A stretch of 34,026 nt of DNA from Akkermansia muciniphila (GTDB lineage Bacteria > Verrucomicrobiota > Verrucomicrobiia > Verrucomicrobiales > Akkermansiaceae): contig CAMDCV010000042.1 in the NCBI GenBank assembly GCA_945890645.1, positions 1 to 34,026 of the forward strand. The letters run 5' to 3'. Below are positions 16,618 through 25,137 of the stretch, piece after piece. The position numbers and the translations under genes were made by a program. Below the pieces are notes generated by a model. That model searched no databases. It worked only from the letters and a program-made list of their open reading frames with translations, and had not been told where the DNA came from. The stretch's first letter is position 1. Each line of letters begins with the position of its first letter.

Positions 16618-17784
16618 TTAGGCTAACATTTTTTGCAACTGTGTGCGCAGCACCCCCATCAGCGGATCTTCGACTCCTCGCTCTCGTCTCCCGTCGACTA
16701 CAATCGCTTCGCCAACAGTAAGAGTTACATGCATCGGACGATGAATGGTCGGCGTGCGTGTGCCCAAGGCCTCTTCATAGCGTTCTACAGTTTCAATGAT
16801 TCGCTCAGGTGTAGGATTTTGAACAATGTAGTCCGGCGGAAAATGATAGGCCATTTGCGCTACTTCCAAATCAAACAACATTTTCCAACGCATCTCACGT
16901 TCGTCTTGTTCGAGTTCCCCCGCCACCAAAGCTGGCAGCAATGCCTTGCGTAAGTTCTTCACCCGCATCACCACACTTTCCTCACTGCGACCTGCCAAAT
17001 ATAGTTGCTCCATCGGCGTAAGCACACGATCCATGAAACGGCTGAGTCTTTGCTCCACAGTTCCTTCTTGCACGACCCCGAAATATTCCACCTCTTTCAG
17101 ACCTAACAATCCATAGCCCAAGCGTGATACCCGCTCTAACAAAGTTGCATTCGCTGCCTTCCATCCAAAGCGCTGCTCCAGAGACGCGACCACGGGAAGC
17201 ACCGATGCCTGCCAATCGCCAGCGAAGCGATAGCGAATCGCTAATGGATGAATCACCACCTTCCCTCCCGTCGATGCACGAGCTTTCGCAGCACTGCGCG
17301 CGAGAAAAGAAATCCCTTCCTGCAAATGGATCACGCGATCATTCGTGCGGGTGATCACGCCTTCAGGAAAAACTACCAGCGGACGTTTCGCTTCCGTAAG
17401 TATCCCCGTAGCCGCCTTTAAAGACTCACGGTCCATGCCTTCACGGTTCATACTGAAAGCTCCCACTCGCGGAAGCAGCCAGGCCATCCATCGCGAGCGG
17501 AACAAATGAGCACTTGCCATGATATAGGGCGGCCTACCCATTTTTTGAGTCAGGGCAGAAAGTAACAGTGGATCGCAGGGACGACAATGATTCGGAGCAA
17601 TCATAATTCCATGCCCCGCCGCCATCGATTCACGAATTCGCTCTCCAAAGCAAACTTCGATCGATTCGATTCCCCAGTAACTACGCAACCTACGTCTCAT
17701 CCCCAACCCAATGATCCATGGCCAAAAACGGCTATCGCGCGGCGGTGTAAAACGATAAGCTTCTTCACTCACCAATGGCTGCAT
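16618..17784 (-). CDS. PlsC-type 1-acyl-glycerol-phosphate acyltransferase family
   Basis: From the ATG at 17784 the product has 388 residues; a GTG at 17841 would add 19 residues but would run into the tRNA promoter area. The acyltransferase block I is present as NHCRPCD (H66-x4-D71), and block III as FPEG (139-142). These form the active site that moves an acyl chain from a thioester to a glycerol-phosphate-type acceptor. The C-terminal 180 residues (about 210-388) are an extra, mostly helical, part not found in the short PlsC proteins. It probably acts in phospholipid or other lipid assembly at the inner membrane. It is monocistronic, separated by a long gap from the HD-domain gene. Confidence 0.8.
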   Translation of the reverse strand: MQPLVSEEAYRFTPPRDSRFWPWIIGLGMRRRLRSYWGIESIEVCFGERIRESMAAGHGIMIAPNHCRPCDPLLLSALTQKMGRPPYIMASAHLFRSRWMAWLLPRVGAFSMNREGMDRESLKAATGILTEAKRPLVVFPEGVITRTNDRVIHLQEGISFLARSAAKARASTGGKVVIHPLAIRYRFAGDWQASVLPVVASLEQRFGWKAANATLLERVSRLGYGLLGLKEVEYFGVVQEGTVEQRLSRFMDRVLTPMEQLYLAGRSEESVVMRVKNLRKALLPALVAGELEQDEREMRWKMLFDLEVAQMAYHFPPDYIVQNPTPERIIETVERYEEALGTRTPTIHRPMHVTLTVGEAIVVDGRRERGVEDPLMGVLRTQLQKMLA

Positions 17785-17849
17785 GTCGTCAATGCACCAA
17801 AGCCGCGCACCCTGGTCGAGGGAAAAATGGTTGTGTCCCACAGTTTTGC

Positions 17850-17878
17850 TTGCTCAAAAGAAAAAAAGTCTCTACCTA
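17850..17878 (+). promoter_or_regulatory. candidate promoter of tRNA-Ser
   Basis: TTGCTC (17850-17855) and TACCTA (17873-17878) are separated by 17 bases that include an A-rich run. The -10 lies 22 bases before the mature tRNA 5' end. The match is moderate. Confidence 0.4.
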
Positions 17879-17900
17879 TCCCTTCGCAACAACAGCATCT

Positions 17901-17988
17901 GGAGAGGTGGTAGAGTGGTCGATTGCGCCAGTCTTGAAAACTGGAGAGCCGAAAGGTTCCGTGGGTTCGAATCCCACCCTCTCCGCCA
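17901..17988 (+). tRNA. tRNA-Ser (anticodon UGA), CCA encoded
   Basis: The acceptor stem pairs GGAGAGG (17901-17907) with CCTCTCC (17978-17984), with G as discriminator and an encoded CCA (17986-17988). The anticodon stem CCAGT/ACTGG encloses the loop CTTGAAA, giving anticodon TGA, which reads UCA serine codons. A long variable arm (GAGAGCCGAAAGGTTCC region) precedes the T arm GTGGG-TTCGAAT-CCCAC, as expected for a class II serine tRNA. Confidence 0.96.
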
Positions 17989-18031
17989 ACACCCCAGCCC
18001 AGTTCATATGGGTTGGGGTGTTGGCGTTTTA
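17986..18031 (+). terminator. terminator hairpin directly after tRNA-Ser
   Basis: A 16-bp stem with one G-U pair is formed by 17986-18001 and 18009-18024 around a 7-base loop, followed by CGTTTTAG. The first three bases of the stem are the encoded CCA of the tRNA, so the hairpin must be opened or cut before 3' maturation. Confidence 0.75.
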
Positions 18032-18140
18032 GGGTGGGACAAGAATCCTGCCCACAGGACTATGGGATTGAACGCGACCTTCGCTTGTAGCGAAGTTTGA
18101 AAAAATCGCGCAGCGCATTCTGGCATAGTTTCGCGCAGGC

Positions 18141-18164
18141 GGAACAATTCCACCCTCTCAGCCA
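18141..18164 (+). repeat. degenerate copy of the tRNA-Ser 3' end
   Basis: AATTCCACCCTCTCAGCCA (18146-18164) matches the last 19 bases of the tRNA with its CCA (17970-17988) at 17 of 19 positions. The two copies have the same orientation and are about 175 bases apart. Direct repeats of a tRNA 3' end are what integrative elements leave as attachment sites. The DNA between holds two small hairpins and no gene. Confidence 0.5.
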
Positions 18165-18183
18165 TTTTATACCACAAAGTTTT

Positions 18184-18813
18184 TTAAAACAGCAAGCCTT
18201 GGTCATCCACCGCTGGTGGCGTTACTGGCTTCAGAAAATTAGCCGCTGCTGCATACAGTAACTTTTCGGAAGATGGACCAAATGTCTCGAGTTCTCCATC
18301 GAGATACGCATCGATCTGGCTCTCTGTCAGCACCGCAGGCATCCGATCATGCACGGTCCGTATTTGATCAGTTGGTTCGGTGGTAAGCATCGAAAAACAC
18401 GGTCCGTTTTCCCCTTCTTCCCAAATCCCGGCAATCATTAGCCAACCGTCATCCTCGCGAGTAAAACGCAAGGGAGTTGCTTTTCCGCCAGCGCCTTCCA
18501 CCCATTCATAAAAAGCTAGGGCCGGAATCAAGCACCTGCGCTCACGGAAAGATTGCCGCCACATCGGAGAGTTCAACTTATCTTCTCGCGAATTGACAAT
18601 CGTCCGCGAGATCATGCCCTTCGCGCCTTTGAATTTCCTTCGAAATCCCCAACTCATGTCGCGCAGTTCCCCACTTGGCATGATCACCGGCGCAATCAAA
18701 GTAGGTCGAACAATACGTGTTTCCTTGAGTTGCAGGAGTTTTTCCGCCGTCTGAACCATCACCCGCTTCGGCAAACGAGTGCCTTTTTTACCAATTTCAT
18801 AGGCCGTGCACAC
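18184..18813 (-). CDS. SRAP/YedK (HMCES-like) DNA-protein crosslinking protein
   Basis: The protein has 209 residues from the GTG at 18813. This start is chosen because SRAP proteins need a cysteine directly after the initiator Met, and only this GTG gives Met-Cys (MCTAYEIG); the longer frame from 18828 would bury it at residue 7. The other active-site residues fall where expected: N74 and R76 (VNSRED), E103 (FYEWVEG) and H155 (VHDRMPAVL). The family forms a thiazolidine crosslink with abasic sites in single-stranded DNA and so protects them. The gene is separate from its neighbours and transcribed towards the tRNA. Confidence 0.9.
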   Translation of the reverse strand: MCTAYEIGKKGTRLPKRVMVQTAEKLLQLKETRIVRPTLIAPVIMPSGELRDMSWGFRRKFKGAKGMISRTIVNSREDKLNSPMWRQSFRERRCLIPALAFYEWVEGAGGKATPLRFTREDDGWLMIAGIWEEGENGPCFSMLTTEPTDQIRTVHDRMPAVLTESQIDAYLDGELETFGPSSEKLLYAAAANFLKPVTPPAVDDQGLLF

Positions 18814-18886
18814 GAAATAGTAACGCACGTGATGTCAGCATCGGCAAACCATAGTTTCGCCAGCCCACAAAGGAACGAAGATGGAA

Positions 18887-19927
18887 TTAACGCTTGGGAA
18901 GCATGCGTAGCTGAATCCCTTTGCCGTTTGTGTCCACGTTCAGTGCATCAAGACGTTCGCGAATCGGTGGCGGTATCGCAGCTTTGTCTTGCGGGGTGAC
19001 ATACGGACCTGACCATAACAATTGACCTTGCTGATCGAACACTTTTGCTTCGCAAGATTCGCCATCGCGGGTGATTTCAATGTTGCCCTCGTTATCCATC
19101 ATCTTAAGAGTGCTTTTCATCATCATGGGCGCACCAGGATCTGCGGGCAGGACTTGAATTCCAGGCTCACCAGGGGCTCCCGGCTGAATTTGCAATTGCA
19201 TGCGCTTCATCATTTTTTCCACTTGCTTTTGCAGTTCTGGATGTCCCTTGGCATCGAGCGGCATACCCCGCACGTCCGCACCTGCGATGGCATCATCGAT
19301 GCCAAGCGCTCTAAAATTTTTCTCGATCGCGTCGCGCAATTCTTTTGGTAAGCCTTTGATGACTTCATCGGGCATCGCGACATCTTCATCCTGCGCATCA
19401 TCGATGCCGGCAATGCCTTCCGCAGGACGAGCGCCCAGCTTCACTAATTTTTCCTGCTTCTCACCACGATGGATGAAGGAAAGTTTCACTTCGTCTCCCG
19501 CCTGATGTTTGTCCATCAATTTACTCAAACAATCATGGCATTTGACTTTATCCCCATCCAGACCTGTAATAATATCCGATTCTTGCAAACCAACTCCCGC
19601 AGCAGGACCGTTGGGGTCAAGCACACGAACCATGGCGCAGGTGCCAGCCTCTAGACCAAGGTGATTGGCCAAAGCGGCGGGAACAGGGTCGAGACCAACA
19701 CCCAGATACGCTTTCAGATTCTCCGCTTGGGGCATCACTTCGACAGGCTTCTTCAATTCATCATTGGCTTCATTGGCCGGAGCAATATCCACGGCAGCAG
19801 GTGCCGCCTCTTCCACTTTGGGTGCCTGATTGGGCGCGAGCGGCTCTATTTTCTGCGGTGCCTCCAGAGCCAGGAGTTTTGACGAGATCAATCCCGCAGC
19901 GAGTAGAGTAAAAGTAGATGCTTTCAT
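18887..19927 (-). CDS. secreted PDZ-domain protein of the sigma-factor cassette
   Basis: The product has 346 residues with a signal peptide (residues 1-20, cut near LLALEA) and a Pro/Ala/Glu-rich linker. Residues about 72-168 are a PDZ domain of the HtrA/DegP type (AYLGVGLDPV, then GPAAGVGLQESDIITGLDG). A CHDC pair at 130-133 lies within it. No serine-protease domain is present. The rest is helical and acidic, then a beta-rich end. Periplasmic PDZ proteins of this kind often bind exposed C-termini. It follows the putative anti-sigma gene by 53 bases on the same strand, so it probably belongs to the signal pathway of that sigma factor, perhaps as sensor or target. That link is inferred from position only. 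Confidence 0.78.
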   Translation of the reverse strand: MKASTFTLLAAGLISSKLLALEAPQKIEPLAPNQAPKVEEAAPAAVDIAPANEANDELKKPVEVMPQAENLKAYLGVGLDPVPAALANHLGLEAGTCAMVRVLDPNGPAAGVGLQESDIITGLDGDKVKCHDCLSKLMDKHQAGDEVKLSFIHRGEKQEKLVKLGARPAEGIAGIDDAQDEDVAMPDEVIKGLPKELRDAIEKNFRALGIDDAIAGADVRGMPLDAKGHPELQKQVEKMMKRMQLQIQPGAPGEPGIQVLPADPGAPMMMKSTLKMMDNEGNIEITRDGESCEAKVFDQQGQLLWSGPYVTPQDKAAIPPPIRERLDALNVDTNGKGIQLRMLPKR

Positions 19928-19980
19928 AGAAATAGATGACTATTTTGATGTGAGAAAATGGGTTCAAGAACGGAGCAAAG

Positions 19981-20625
19981 TCAATCGACTTTTTCCGGAA
20001 CAACAAAAAGTTCCTCGCGAGGAATGAACAGCATTCGATCAACGCCATCCTTGTCGCGAACAAGAACGCGATCTTGGTATCGAAAACGCAACACTCGTTT
20101 TGGTTTATGATCTTGCGTCCAGATGACTCCTTCATCCGCTGCGCGCTCGATGCCTGTTCCAAAACTTGTGGCGACAATGCCATCATTCAAAGAATCGGCG
20201 GATGTCACTGGTAAAATACTTTGGACAGGAGCAACGGCAATCGAATCCGACGCGGGCTTCACAGGCGTCCACATGGCGGCAAGCCCCCCAAATGCGGCAC
20301 AAGCTGCTACGGCAAGAATGCGACGAGCCGCACTACCGTTTCGCTTGGTGTTTTCTTCTTCCTTGCGAGCACCTGGGAATAGCAAGACTTTGCGGTCAAG
20401 GGCAAAAGGAACGTCACGCACGGTCAGCATAAGTTTGTCCATCGTTTGCACAGACAAAGGACGCGGTGTGAGTGATCCTAATTGCGATTCCAAAGCCAGC
20501 AACGATGAATCGAGGACATCATCGCCCATCACGGCCTGTTCAAGGCGATCAAGTGTTTGTTCACTGAGCCCGGTAGGTTTCAGTGAGCGGAGCAATAATT
20601 CCAGTTCTTTGCGATTGAGTTCCAT
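19981..20625 (-). CDS. putative membrane anti-sigma factor with duplicated motif
   Basis: I choose the ATG at 20625 (214 residues), 25 bases after the sigma gene stop; an upstream start at 20685 would overlap the sigma gene. The cytoplasmic N-terminus carries the same motif twice, SLxPxxLSxQTxDxL, at residues 14-28 and 51-65. A single membrane helix follows at about 102-119, and then a C-terminal domain of about 90 residues ending in strand-like segments (RVLRFRYQDRVLVRDKDG). The His-Cys zinc motif of classical anti-sigma proteins is absent. Its place right after an ECF sigma gene, and its cytoplasm-membrane-periplasm layout, suggest that it holds the sigma factor at the membrane. That function is inferred, not shown by a known domain. 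Confidence 0.68.
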   Translation of the reverse strand: MELNRKELELLLRSLKPTGLSEQTLDRLEQAVMGDDVLDSSLLALESQLGSLTPRPLSVQTMDKLMLTVRDVPFALDRKVLLFPGARKEEENTKRNGSAARRILAVAACAAFGGLAAMWTPVKPASDSIAVAPVQSILPVTSADSLNDGIVATSFGTGIERAADEGVIWTQDHKPKRVLRFRYQDRVLVRDKDGVDRMLFIPREELFVVPEKVD

Positions 20626-20650
20626 AGAGTGTGTAGTAGATCGAATAATG

Positions 20651-21256
20651 TTAGATAGAGAGATCGCCTTTGCACTTTGATTCAATCAGCTTGCGCTTCA
20701 GAATCTCAAGGCCATAGCGGTAACGTGAGGCAGCTGTGTTTTGGGAAATGTTGAGCATGTCACCGATTTCGGCGAATGTCTTGTCGCCCCAAATTTTGAG
20801 GACGATGACTTCAGAAAATTTTGACGGTAAATCTTTAAGTCCAATCTCCAATTGCGAGCGTGTCTCTTCATCGGATGCTTCCGACTCGAACCAAGGATCG
20901 AACTTCTGGGCGGCATCGCATTCAATTTCATCCGAGACATAATCCTCGCGACGGCGACGGCGATCATCCTTGCGACCGAGGTCGATCGATAAGCGGCGGA
21001 TGGTGGTGTAGAGGTAGGCCATCCACATTTCCTGACCACCATCGAAGGACGATGTATTGAGTTTTTCGACAAGTTTCACCAAAGCATCTTGCAACACGTC
21101 TTCGGCATCCTGCGCGTTGCGAGTCTGATTTTTGGCGAATAATAAAAGGCGCGGGCCATTGGCAGACAGCCAATCGCGCCAAGCAGTAGCAGAGGGTGAT
21201 AAACTCACGGCAGCACTCATAGGGTCATTCGTATTCATTGGGGTAGCGGTGTCCAT
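20651..21256 (-). CDS. ECF-type RNA polymerase sigma factor
   Basis: The product has 201 residues. Region 2 is recognisable at about residues 45-65 (NAQDAEDVLQDALVKLVEKL) and region 4 at about 145-190, with a helix-turn-helix (TFAEIGDMLNISQNTAASRYRYGLEILKRKL). A spacer rich in Arg and acidic residues lies between. Such group 4 sigma factors direct transcription of small regulons in response to envelope or other signals. Two later in-frame ATGs (21238 and 21220) are possible starts. It starts 21 bases after the uvrA stop and is followed by the putative anti-sigma and PDZ genes, so its own promoter may lie within uvrA, or it may be read through from uvrA. Confidence 0.9.
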   Translation of the reverse strand: MDTATPMNTNDPMSAAVSLSPSATAWRDWLSANGPRLLLFAKNQTRNAQDAEDVLQDALVKLVEKLNTSSFDGGQEMWMAYLYTTIRRLSIDLGRKDDRRRRREDYVSDEIECDAAQKFDPWFESEASDEETRSQLEIGLKDLPSKFSEVIVLKIWGDKTFAEIGDMLNISQNTAASRYRYGLEILKRKLIESKCKGDLSI

Positions 21257-21277
21257 GAGCGATTTTGTTTGTATTTT

Positions 21278-24106
21278 TCACATGCCTTTCAGCCATTGCC
21301 GCAATGCCTCACCGGTCGCGGATTCTTTTACTTTAGCCACTTCGGAGGGCGAACCCTCGGCGACAATCGCCCCGCCATGCTGGCCGCCGCCGGGACCGAG
21401 ATCGATGAGCCAATCACAAGCGGCGATGACTTCGAGGTTGTGCTCGACGACTAATACCGTGTGTCCTGCGTCGCGCAAGCGCTGAAAAGCGTGGAAGAGT
21501 TTCTGCACATCGCCGAAGTGCAGGCCGGTGGTGGGTTCATCGAAAAGATAAAACGTCTGCGCGGATGCCGGTCGGGCGAGTTCCACCGCGAGCTTGAGTC
21601 GCTGTGCCTCACCACCAGAGAGAGTATTGGCCGCTTGTCCGAGTGGCAGATAACCGAGTCCGAGATCACGCAAAATTTCTAACAATCGGTGGAGTTTCGG
21701 CACGACGCGGAAAAGCTCGGCCGCTTGATCGACACTGCACTCTAACATATCGGCAATGCTGCGACCTTTGTAGAGAACCTCTAATGTTTCACGATTAAAA
21801 CGTTTGCCCTGACATCCACTGCACGTCACCCAACCATCGGGCAGGAAATGCATTTCGATTTTGATGCGTCCGGCACCTTCGCAACGCTCACATCGACCGC
21901 CACGTACGTTAAAACTGAATCGACTCGCTTGGTAGCCGCGTTGACGTGATAGGGGTAACTTTGCAAACAAGTCGCGGATAAGATCGAAGAGGCCGGTGTA
22001 AGTGGCTGGATTCGAGCGCGGGCTTTTGCCGATGGCACTTTGATCGAGCAGAATGACCTTGCTCAACCAAGCCGCACCTTCCATGCCTGCGTGTGCGCCC
22101 GGTGTTTCGCCACTGCGAGAAAAATGCCGCGCCAAGGAACGTGCGATCACATCTTCAGCAAGAGTCGATTTCCCACTGCCGCTGGGGCCTGTGAGCCCGA
22201 TAATTTTCCCTAACGGAATTCGCACATCGATGTGGCGTAAGTTGCGCTCGCTCACTTCGCGAAATACCAAGTGCGGCGACTCAGGAGAAACGCTCTGCAC
22301 CACGGGCCATCGGCGCTTTTCCTGCAACCACTGCACAGTCGGCAAGTCGCGCAGACTCTTCAGCGGACCCGCACCGAGCACCTCGCCGCCTGCCCGACCA
22401 GCACCAGGTCCCATTTCGATCAACCAGTCCGCCGCGCGGATCACTGCTTCATCGTGCTCCACAACGACCACGGTATTGCCGATATCGCGCAGACGCAGCA
22501 GCGTCTGAATCAAGCGATGCGTATCACGAGGATGTAGGCCGATGCTTGGCTCATCTAACACATACAAGACGCCCGACAATCCACAGCCCAACTGCGAGGC
22601 CAAACGGATGCGCTGAGCCTCGCCGCCAGACAGCGTGCCGCTGCTGCGATTGAGCGCGAGATAGCCAAGTCCTACATCGAGCAAGAAACCGAGTCGTTCA
22701 GAAATGTCCGCCACCACTCGTTGCACCACCGATTTTTTTTCGGCATCGTCTTTCATACCATCGAGCCACACGCGGGCTTCATCGACAGGTAGCGCGCAAA
22801 ATTCCTGAACGCCCAACCACTTGTCCCCTGACCCACACAATTTCACGGCACGAATCGATGCCTTCAATCGCGCACCACCGCAAACACGACAAGGTCGATG
22901 CGCCATCACGCGCATCAATCGACGGCGTGCCGCCTCGGACTTCACTTCTTTCACCTTGCGCTCGGCTTCCGGACACAGGCCCTCGATTGGTTTGAGTTGC
23001 TTGCGTTTTTCAAGGCCCACTTTCCATCCGGTGTCGATCTCGCCACCCTCTAACAAAATTTTTCTTATCTCATCGGGCAGCTCCGCCCATGGTGTTTCGA
23101 GCACGATTTGTCGGGAACTCAACAAGGCTTTCGCCTCGCGAAAAAATTGCGCCTCACGCGGTCCTTTCGGTTTCCACCATCCAGTCACGGCACCAGCGAG
23201 AGCAGATTTGTTAGAGTCCCCAATCATCAACGCAGGGTCACAAAACATCTCGGTGCCTATTCCTTCACACGCCTCACAAGCACCGAGATGCGAGTTGTAG
23301 GAAAAATGTTTCGGCGAGAGTTCTCCGATCACGAATCCCGTCTCTGGATTGCGATAGCTCGTTTGAAAGGATAGCTCCTCCCAAGCATCGTGCTCGGGCG
23401 CTTGCAGGAGTGCTTTCGATTCATTGCCGCAGAGCCGCAAACAAGCCTCCACGCTGTCCGCCATGCGTGCTTCGACACCCGCGCGGATGACCAAACGATC
23501 CACCACAATCTCTAACGTTCGAATCGCATCGGGAGTGGCAATTTCATCCAGTTCCATCAACTCGCCATTCAATCGAATCCGCACAAAACCCTGCCGTCGC
23601 AAATCAGCCCACAAAGTCGAGGGATCGCCGATGGCACTTTTTTCAATCGGTGCCAGCAAGATTACCTTCGTGCCTTCCACTAACGAAAGAAGATGCGCGA
23701 CAATATCGGCGGCACTCATGCGCACGAGGCGTTGTCCCGTGACGGGATCGTGTGGCACTCCAACTGCCGCCCAGAGCACTCGTAAGTAGTCGTATATTTC
23801 AGTGGCCGTGGCAACTGTCGAGCGCGGATTCAGACCACCACTGCGTTGCTCGATGGCGATGGCCGGACAAAGCCCATCGATGCGATCGACATCCGGCTTT
23901 TCGAGTTGCTCCATGAACTGCCGCGCATAGGCCGAGAGCGATTCCACATATCGCCTTTGCCCTTCGGCATACAGTGTGTGAAATGCCAGCGATGATTTGC
24001 CACAGCCACTCGGTCCCGTGATCACGACCAGTTTCCCCTTCGGTATCTCTAACGAAACATTTCGCAAGTTGTGCTGCCGTGCACCATGAATCGAGATTAC
24101 TTCCAC
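21278..24106 (-). CDS. uvrA: excinuclease ABC subunit A
   Basis: The protein has 942 residues, the usual UvrA length. Both ATP-binding modules are complete: Walker A at 31-39 (GPSGCGKSS) and again as GPSGSGKST in the second half, and two ABC signatures, LSGGEAQRIRLASQ and LSGGEAQRLKLAVE. The zinc modules are visible as CEACEGIG, CRVCGGARL and CERCEGAGRIKIEMHF...CSGC. UvrA dimers find bulky DNA damage and load UvrB. The segment after LRVLWAAVGVP lacks the cysteines or CP pattern often seen there, a minor divergence. It begins 39 bases after the epimerase stop. In this gene nearly all Leu TTA codons occur as G-TTA-G, noted under findings. Confidence 0.95.
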   Translation of the reverse strand: MEVISIHGARQHNLRNVSLEIPKGKLVVITGPSGCGKSSLAFHTLYAEGQRRYVESLSAYARQFMEQLEKPDVDRIDGLCPAIAIEQRSGGLNPRSTVATATEIYDYLRVLWAAVGVPHDPVTGQRLVRMSAADIVAHLLSLVEGTKVILLAPIEKSAIGDPSTLWADLRRQGFVRIRLNGELMELDEIATPDAIRTLEIVVDRLVIRAGVEARMADSVEACLRLCGNESKALLQAPEHDAWEELSFQTSYRNPETGFVIGELSPKHFSYNSHLGACEACEGIGTEMFCDPALMIGDSNKSALAGAVTGWWKPKGPREAQFFREAKALLSSRQIVLETPWAELPDEIRKILLEGGEIDTGWKVGLEKRKQLKPIEGLCPEAERKVKEVKSEAARRRLMRVMAHRPCRVCGGARLKASIRAVKLCGSGDKWLGVQEFCALPVDEARVWLDGMKDDAEKKSVVQRVVADISERLGFLLDVGLGYLALNRSSGTLSGGEAQRIRLASQLGCGLSGVLYVLDEPSIGLHPRDTHRLIQTLLRLRDIGNTVVVVEHDEAVIRAADWLIEMGPGAGRAGGEVLGAGPLKSLRDLPTVQWLQEKRRWPVVQSVSPESPHLVFREVSERNLRHIDVRIPLGKIIGLTGPSGSGKSTLAEDVIARSLARHFSRSGETPGAHAGMEGAAWLSKVILLDQSAIGKSPRSNPATYTGLFDLIRDLFAKLPLSRQRGYQASRFSFNVRGGRCERCEGAGRIKIEMHFLPDGWVTCSGCQGKRFNRETLEVLYKGRSIADMLECSVDQAAELFRVVPKLHRLLEILRDLGLGYLPLGQAANTLSGGEAQRLKLAVELARPASAQTFYLFDEPTTGLHFGDVQKLFHAFQRLRDAGHTVLVVEHNLEVIAACDWLIDLGPGGGQHGGAIVAEGSPSEVAKVKESATGEALRQWLKGM

Positions 24107-24145
24107 AAACCCAGTAAAACGCCGATTCCCCTCCCCTGCAATCCA

Positions 24146-25039
24146 CTATTTCTGGCAAAGCTCTTCCAGCGCCTGCTCGAGCGTCGGATAGGAAAACACA
24201 AAGCCCGCCTGCTGCCAAACCCTGGGCATCACGCGCTGTCCACCTAACAGAAAATCACCAAACTCGCCAAAGATCGTGCGCAGCACAAAAGCCGGTGCCA
24301 CCCAAGGTGCGGGCCTATGCAAGGCCTTCGCCAATTTTTTCGTAAAATCACGATTCGTCTCCGGCGCTGGAGCTACTCCATTCACCACGCCTGTGATCGT
24401 TTGTTTATCCAAAGAGAACAACATCCCCGCCACGAGGTCATCAATGTGAATCCACGGCATCCATTGATCTCCCGAGCCCAACCTTGCGCCAGCGCCTAAC
24501 AGAAATACGCGTCGTAAACGATCCCACGCCATCCCGCCCCGACCTATCACCATGCCAATGCGCACCATCACGCAGCGTACCCCTAAAGCCGAAACGCCCT
24601 CCGTCGCGGCTTCCCAATCGACGCACAACTGCGCCAAGTAGCCACTTCCCGGTGCCGACGTCTCATCCAGAACTTCGTCCTGTCTATCACCATAAAACCC
24701 CACCGCCGAAGCATTCACCCACACCGGTGGTCGCTCGTGGATGGGCATTTCCTGAATCGCGGCAACAATTCCCTTAGTCATCCCGACCCGACTTTGCTCG
24801 AACTTGATTCGATTTTCCGCTGTCCAGCGCTGATCCACCCGCTCGCCCGCGAGATTGATCAATCCATCAATACCGGTAAAATCCCACGGTCCCGAACTTC
24901 GCCACTCGACCACTCCCGTTACGTTACCACCGCCACTGCGGCTAAAGCCCACTACCTCATCGCCACGCGCCTGCAAGGCCGCCGCCACATAGCGGCCGAC
25001 AAAGCCTGTCACTCCGATCACCCCGATCCGTTTTTTCAT
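24146..25039 (-). CDS. TIGR01777-type NAD-dependent epimerase (YfcH-like)
   Basis: The product has 297 residues. The Rossmann fold opens with IGVTGFVGRYVA, the GxxGxxG dinucleotide-binding loop, at about residues 7-19. The middle has the family's NLAGERVDQRWT and NASAVGFYGD segments. The C-terminal GVVNGVAP..TNRDFTKKLAKALHRPAP and VMPRVWQQAGFVFSYPTLEQALEEL are typical of the TIGR01777/SulA-like group. These are atypical short-chain dehydrogenases of unknown substrate. It sits just upstream of uvrA on the same strand and starts about 98 bases from a divergent gene. Confidence 0.9.
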   Translation of the reverse strand: MKKRIGVIGVTGFVGRYVAAALQARGDEVVGFSRSGGGNVTGVVEWRSSGPWDFTGIDGLINLAGERVDQRWTAENRIKFEQSRVGMTKGIVAAIQEMPIHERPPVWVNASAVGFYGDRQDEVLDETSAPGSGYLAQLCVDWEAATEGVSALGVRCVMVRIGMVIGRGGMAWDRLRRVFLLGAGARLGSGDQWMPWIHIDDLVAGMLFSLDKQTITGVVNGVAPAPETNRDFTKKLAKALHRPAPWVAPAFVLRTIFGEFGDFLLGGQRVMPRVWQQAGFVFSYPTLEQALEELCQK

Positions 25040-25137
25040 CCGCCCTTGATGGCATCGATTCAGAAAATTGCAATGCTTCGGTGACGCTAGTTTTTCGCTG
25101 GTATGTCGTCAGCAACTCCGCTAATACTTCCCCTGTG

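Noticed and set aside
18025-18164. A second tRNA gene after tRNA-Ser
   Set aside because: Only the 3' end resembles a tRNA; no acceptor 5' strand, D arm or anticodon arm can be folded.
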